Positions 8,370 to 10,208 of a stretch of DNA of 10,208 nucleotides are shown here, piece by piece. The DNA is taken from contig DAOUAJ010000052.1 in assembly GCA_034433615.1 (NCBI GenBank), forward strand, positions 1-10,208, in the 5' to 3' direction. Origin of the DNA: DAOUAJ01 sp034433615 (GTDB taxonomy: Bacteria; Chloroflexota; Anaerolineae; DUEN01). Within the stretch, counting starts at the first letter, position 1, and every line of letters begins with the position of its first letter. The notes under the pieces were generated by a model. That model worked only from the letters and a program-made list of their open reading frames with translations. It was not told where the DNA came from and made no database searches. The position numbers were made by a program, and so were the translations under genes.

Positions 8370-8405
8370 CTTCGTGGCCTTCGTGGGCTTTCGCGCCTTC
8401 GTGGT
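8370..8405. repeat. Tandem 9-bp repeat (CTTCGTGGN), four units
   Basis: Four adjacent 9-mers are seen: CTTCGTGGC (8370), CTTCGTGGG (8379), the diverged CTTTCGCGC (8388) and CTTCGTGGT (8397). The 231-bp gap that contains them (8208-8438) has no credible gene. This is the kind of short-period array seen as dispersed intergenic sequence in GC-rich genomes; whether it is dispersed in this genome cannot be seen here. Confidence 0.6.
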
Positions 8406-8427
8406 CTAAATCTTACTTCTGCACCTG

Positions 8428-8436
8428 TGTTATAAT
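8428..8436 (+). promoter_or_regulatory. Possible extended -10 promoter reading into the 3' end of the methyltransferase gene
   Basis: TGTTATAAT has a perfect TATAAT (8431-8436) with the extended TG. No convincing -35 box lies 16-18 bp upstream. Transcription would run antisense to the methyltransferase gene, starting almost at its stop codon. It may equally be a chance AT-rich patch or a relic. Confidence 0.3.
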
Positions 8437-8438
8437 GA

Positions 8439-9164
8439 TTACCCGTCCAGGCAGAGCACAGCGCACAGGTTGAGGTCGTCCCGGCCGGCATAGAACGTCT
8501 CGACAACGCGCAGGCCGGCCGCCTCGGCCAGCCGGTTAAGAGCTGCGTCGTCAATGAACGCACAATAACGCAGCCCGTGGCTATCGCGCTGCCAGTCCAG
8601 CAGGTAATCGCCCGGCTCTACGTCCTCCGGGTGCAGGCCAATGAGATGCCAGGGCTGAAGGCGGCGACGCAACCGTGGGCTATGCAAGAACTGCCAACTG
8701 GAGGCCAGGACGATGCCACCGGATGTCAGGCACCCGGCGACCTCGCGCAGCAGGCTGATCCGCCGATCAACGCCGGGGATGTGGTGCAGGAGCGCCAACA
8801 CGGCCACCGTCTGGAATGGACGATGAGGTAGATGGTCAGTCCAACCGGGTATCGTCACATCCAGCACCAGGAACTGTGCAGTGATGTTTGGGAGATCAGA
8901 GATCGCCTGGCGGGCGTGCTCGATCAGCGGCGCGCTGGTGTCCACACCGACGTAACGGACGCGCCGGCCCAGGCGGTCCAGGGCCACAGCCAACTGGCCG
9001 TTACCGCACCCTACGTCGAGCAGCGTGCTATTATCAGGCACGTAGGCTAGCAGTCGCTCAACGCCGGGGAGGGGAGCAGGCCGGCTGGCCGCGAACGGCC
9101 CGGCTAACTGATCGTAAAAATCTCGGTTGAGTTGAACAAGCCGTTGAGCAACTTTGGGCTTCAT
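8439..9164 (-). CDS. Trm9/ALKBH8-like class I SAM methyltransferase, probably tRNA wobble uridine
   Basis: The 241-aa product has a Rossmann SAM-binding core: motif I LLDVGCGNG (48-56), the acidic residue of motif II in YVGVDTS (D75), and ALLHHIP (124-130). Outside the core it follows the Trm9/ALKBH8 pattern: an N-terminal RDFYDQLAGPFAASRPAPLP (14-33, compare YDxIAxxFxxTRxxxWP) and a late GDYLLDWQ (185-192) then RYCAFIDDAALNRLAEAAG (199-217), matching the PW..RYYHxFxxxEL..L...AG region. Trm9 methylates cm5U34 of tRNA to mcm5U34. The divergent neighbour is Elp3, which makes cm5U34, and this supports the assignment. The ATG at 9164 is chosen over an in-frame TTG at 9182 because the -10 box overlaps that extension. 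General class very sure; tRNA substrate inferred. Confidence 0.75.
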   Translation of the reverse strand: MKPKVAQRLVQLNRDFYDQLAGPFAASRPAPLPGVERLLAYVPDNSTLLDVGCGNGQLAVALDRLGRRVRYVGVDTSAPLIEHARQAISDLPNITAQFLVLDVTIPGWTDHLPHRPFQTVAVLALLHHIPGVDRRISLLREVAGCLTSGGIVLASSWQFLHSPRLRRRLQPWHLIGLHPEDVEPGDYLLDWQRDSHGLRYCAFIDDAALNRLAEAAGLRVVETFYAGRDDLNLCAVLCLDG

Positions 9165-9170
9165 ATATGA
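9161..9170. promoter_or_regulatory. Palindrome TCATATATGA holding an ATG for each direction
   Basis: The 10-bp perfect palindrome contains the methyltransferase ATG on the minus strand (9162-9164) and an in-frame upstream ATG of the elp3 frame on the plus strand (9167-9169). It could be a regulator site or simply the AT-rich heart of a shared start region. Confidence 0.45.
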
Positions 9171-9179
9171 ATTATAACA
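9171..9179 (-). promoter_or_regulatory. Extended -10 promoter of the methyltransferase gene (leaderless)
   Basis: Read on the minus strand, TGTTATAAT contains a perfect TATAAT (9171-9176) with an extended TG. Only six bases separate it from the ATG at 9164, so transcription should start at or next to the start codon. No Shine-Dalgarno sequence could be present in such an mRNA. No good -35 box is seen, as is common for extended -10 promoters. Confidence 0.55.
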
Positions 9180-9190
9180 CAAATGAGCGG

Positions 9191-10208
9191 ATGCTGCGTA
9201 TAAAAATAGCTCAACAACGATGGCAGAGCCGGCGCGGCCGGCCGTTTGATCCGACTGCGCACGTGGACGCCCTGTGGGCCATCATCACCACCGTGCGGGA
9301 GGCGGAGCCGTTTACCGAGCGCGTCCTCTCACTGGCACTCAATCAGAACCGGCCCGGCCCGGGTGAACATTTCACCAAGGCGCAGTTGGTGCAGGCGTAC
9401 CGTTATTTCGTTGAGCAGGGACGGCTGCCCTTCGAACGAGAGGTGCTGCGCCGACTGCAAATGAAGCCGGTGCGCACGGTGTCGGGGGTGACGCCAGTGG
9501 CGGTGATGACGAAGCCAGCCCCCTGCCCTGGCCAGTGCATCTTCTGTCCCACCGACGTGCGCATGCCCAAGAGCTACCTGAGCGACGAGCCGGGCGCGAT
9601 GCGCGCCCTCCAGAACGAGTTCGACCCCTATCGCCAGGTGATGAGCCGGATCGAGAGCCTGGAAAGTATCGGCCACAACGTGGACAAGGTCGAGCTGCTG
9701 ATCCTGGGCGGCACCTGGTCAGCCTACCCGCAGGCGTACCAGGAGTGGTTCGTCCGCCGTTGCCTGGATGCGCTCAACGGTCGAGAGGCGACTTCGCTGG
9801 AGGAGGCGTTAGCGTGGAACGAGCACGCGCCGCGTCGCAACGTGGGGCTGGTGATCGAGACGCGGCCGGATTGGATCACCCCGAACGAGATCCTCCACCT
9901 GCGTCGGCTGGGCGTCACCAAGGTGCAAATGGGCGTGCAGAGCCTGGACGATGCTATCCTCAGCCGCAACCGCCGCGGCCACACGGTGGCTGAGACCCGA
10001 CAGGCCGTGCGGCTGCTGCGCCTGGGCGGGTTCAAGATCCACCTGCACTGGATGCCTAACCTGCTGGGGGCAACGTTGGAGTCGGATCGAGAAGACTTTG
10101 CCCGTCTGTGGTCCGACCCCGCACTGCGCCCCGATGAGTTGAAGATTTACCCCTGCATGCTCCTGGCCGAAACTGAGCTGTACAACGAGTGGCTGCGCGG
10201 GGCCTATC
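9191..10208 (+). CDS. elp3: Elp3, radical-SAM tRNA U34 modification enzyme (3' partial)
   Basis: Elp3 uses SAM radical chemistry and acetyl-CoA to build the cm5 group on wobble uridine 34 of tRNA; in bacteria it acts without the other Elongator subunits. The frame is open to the window end, giving 339 complete codons and one extra base; the C-terminal GNAT acetyltransferase domain lies beyond. Visible motifs: VSGVTPVAVMTKP before the Fe-S cysteines C112, C116 and C119 (CPGQCIFCP), PKSYLSDEPGAMRA, FDPYRQ, GHNVDKVELLILGGTWS (161-177), VIETRPDW (221-228) and GVTKVQMGVQS (241-251). These fit Elp3 closely. The start at 9191 (MLRIKIAQQRW) has a weak ribosome site; an in-frame ATG at 9167 would add eight residues and cannot be excluded. 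A TATAAC at 9173-9178 could be its -10 box, in which case the 9191 start is right. Confidence 0.93.
   Translation, partial: MLRIKIAQQRWQSRRGRPFDPTAHVDALWAIITTVREAEPFTERVLSLALNQNRPGPGEHFTKAQLVQAYRYFVEQGRLPFEREVLRRLQMKPVRTVSGVTPVAVMTKPAPCPGQCIFCPTDVRMPKSYLSDEPGAMRALQNEFDPYRQVMSRIESLESIGHNVDKVELLILGGTWSAYPQAYQEWFVRRCLDALNGREATSLEEALAWNEHAPRRNVGLVIETRPDWITPNEILHLRRLGVTKVQMGVQSLDDAILSRNRRGHTVAETRQAVRLLRLGGFKIHLHWMPNLLGATLESDREDFARLWSDPALRPDELKIYPCMLLAETELYNEWLRGAY

Noticed and set aside
9165..9182. TTG at 9182 as the methyltransferase start
   Set aside because: The added residues MCYNSY come from the TATAAT box itself, and the family N-terminus fits the ATG at 9164.
9535..9993. 152-codon plus-strand frame inside elp3
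   Set aside because: It is an out-of-frame shadow; the true elp3 frame is open from 9191 to the window end and carries all radical-SAM motifs.

Overview
The window is GC-rich bacterial DNA with dense genes and short gaps that carry small repeats and hairpins. The content suggests a bacterium of the Chloroflexota (Anaerolineae-like) or a similar lineage. It has a [NiFe]-hydrogenase maturation cluster, a bacterial Elp3 paired with a Trm9-like methyltransferase, sigma70-like promoters (TTGACC, 17 bp, TATAAT) and GC-rich dispersed intergenic repeats. The lineage is an inference; there is no rRNA or other marker gene here.

Layout. (1) Positions 1-339: 3' end of a secreted or surface protein with a TIG-like domain and a CARDB-like domain that seems cut short. 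(2) Positions 345-6068, plus strand: a good promoter followed by hypF, hypC, hypD, a small lipoprotein gene and hypE. HypE and HypF make the cyanide ligands of the hydrogenase iron centre, and HypC and HypD assemble the Fe(CN)2CO unit. hypA, hypB and the hydrogenase subunits are not in the window. (3) Positions 6108-8207, minus strand: a membrane histidine kinase (HAMP-PAS-GAF-HisKA-HATPase) convergent with hypE, with no response regulator beside it. (4) Positions 8439-9164, minus strand: a class I SAM methyltransferase resembling the Trm9/ALKBH8 tRNA wobble-uridine family. (5) Position 9191 to the window end, plus strand: the radical-SAM part of Elp3, divergent from the methyltransferase.

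The most interesting point is the Elp3/Trm9-like pair. In eukaryotes Elp3 (in Elongator) makes the cm5 group on U34 and Trm9 methylates it to mcm5U34. Here the two genes stand head to head, with an AT-rich 10-bp palindrome holding a possible ATG for each direction and a TATAAT box so close to the methyltransferase ATG that its mRNA is probably leaderless.

The gaps hold several short-period repeats: 7-bp units at the 3' end of hypF and between hypE and the kinase gene, 9-bp units upstream of the kinase, and a twice-occurring hairpin module between hypC and hypD. The hypF repeat is translated and gives HypF an unusual C-terminal tail. No tRNA, rRNA, CRISPR array, transposase or phage gene was seen.
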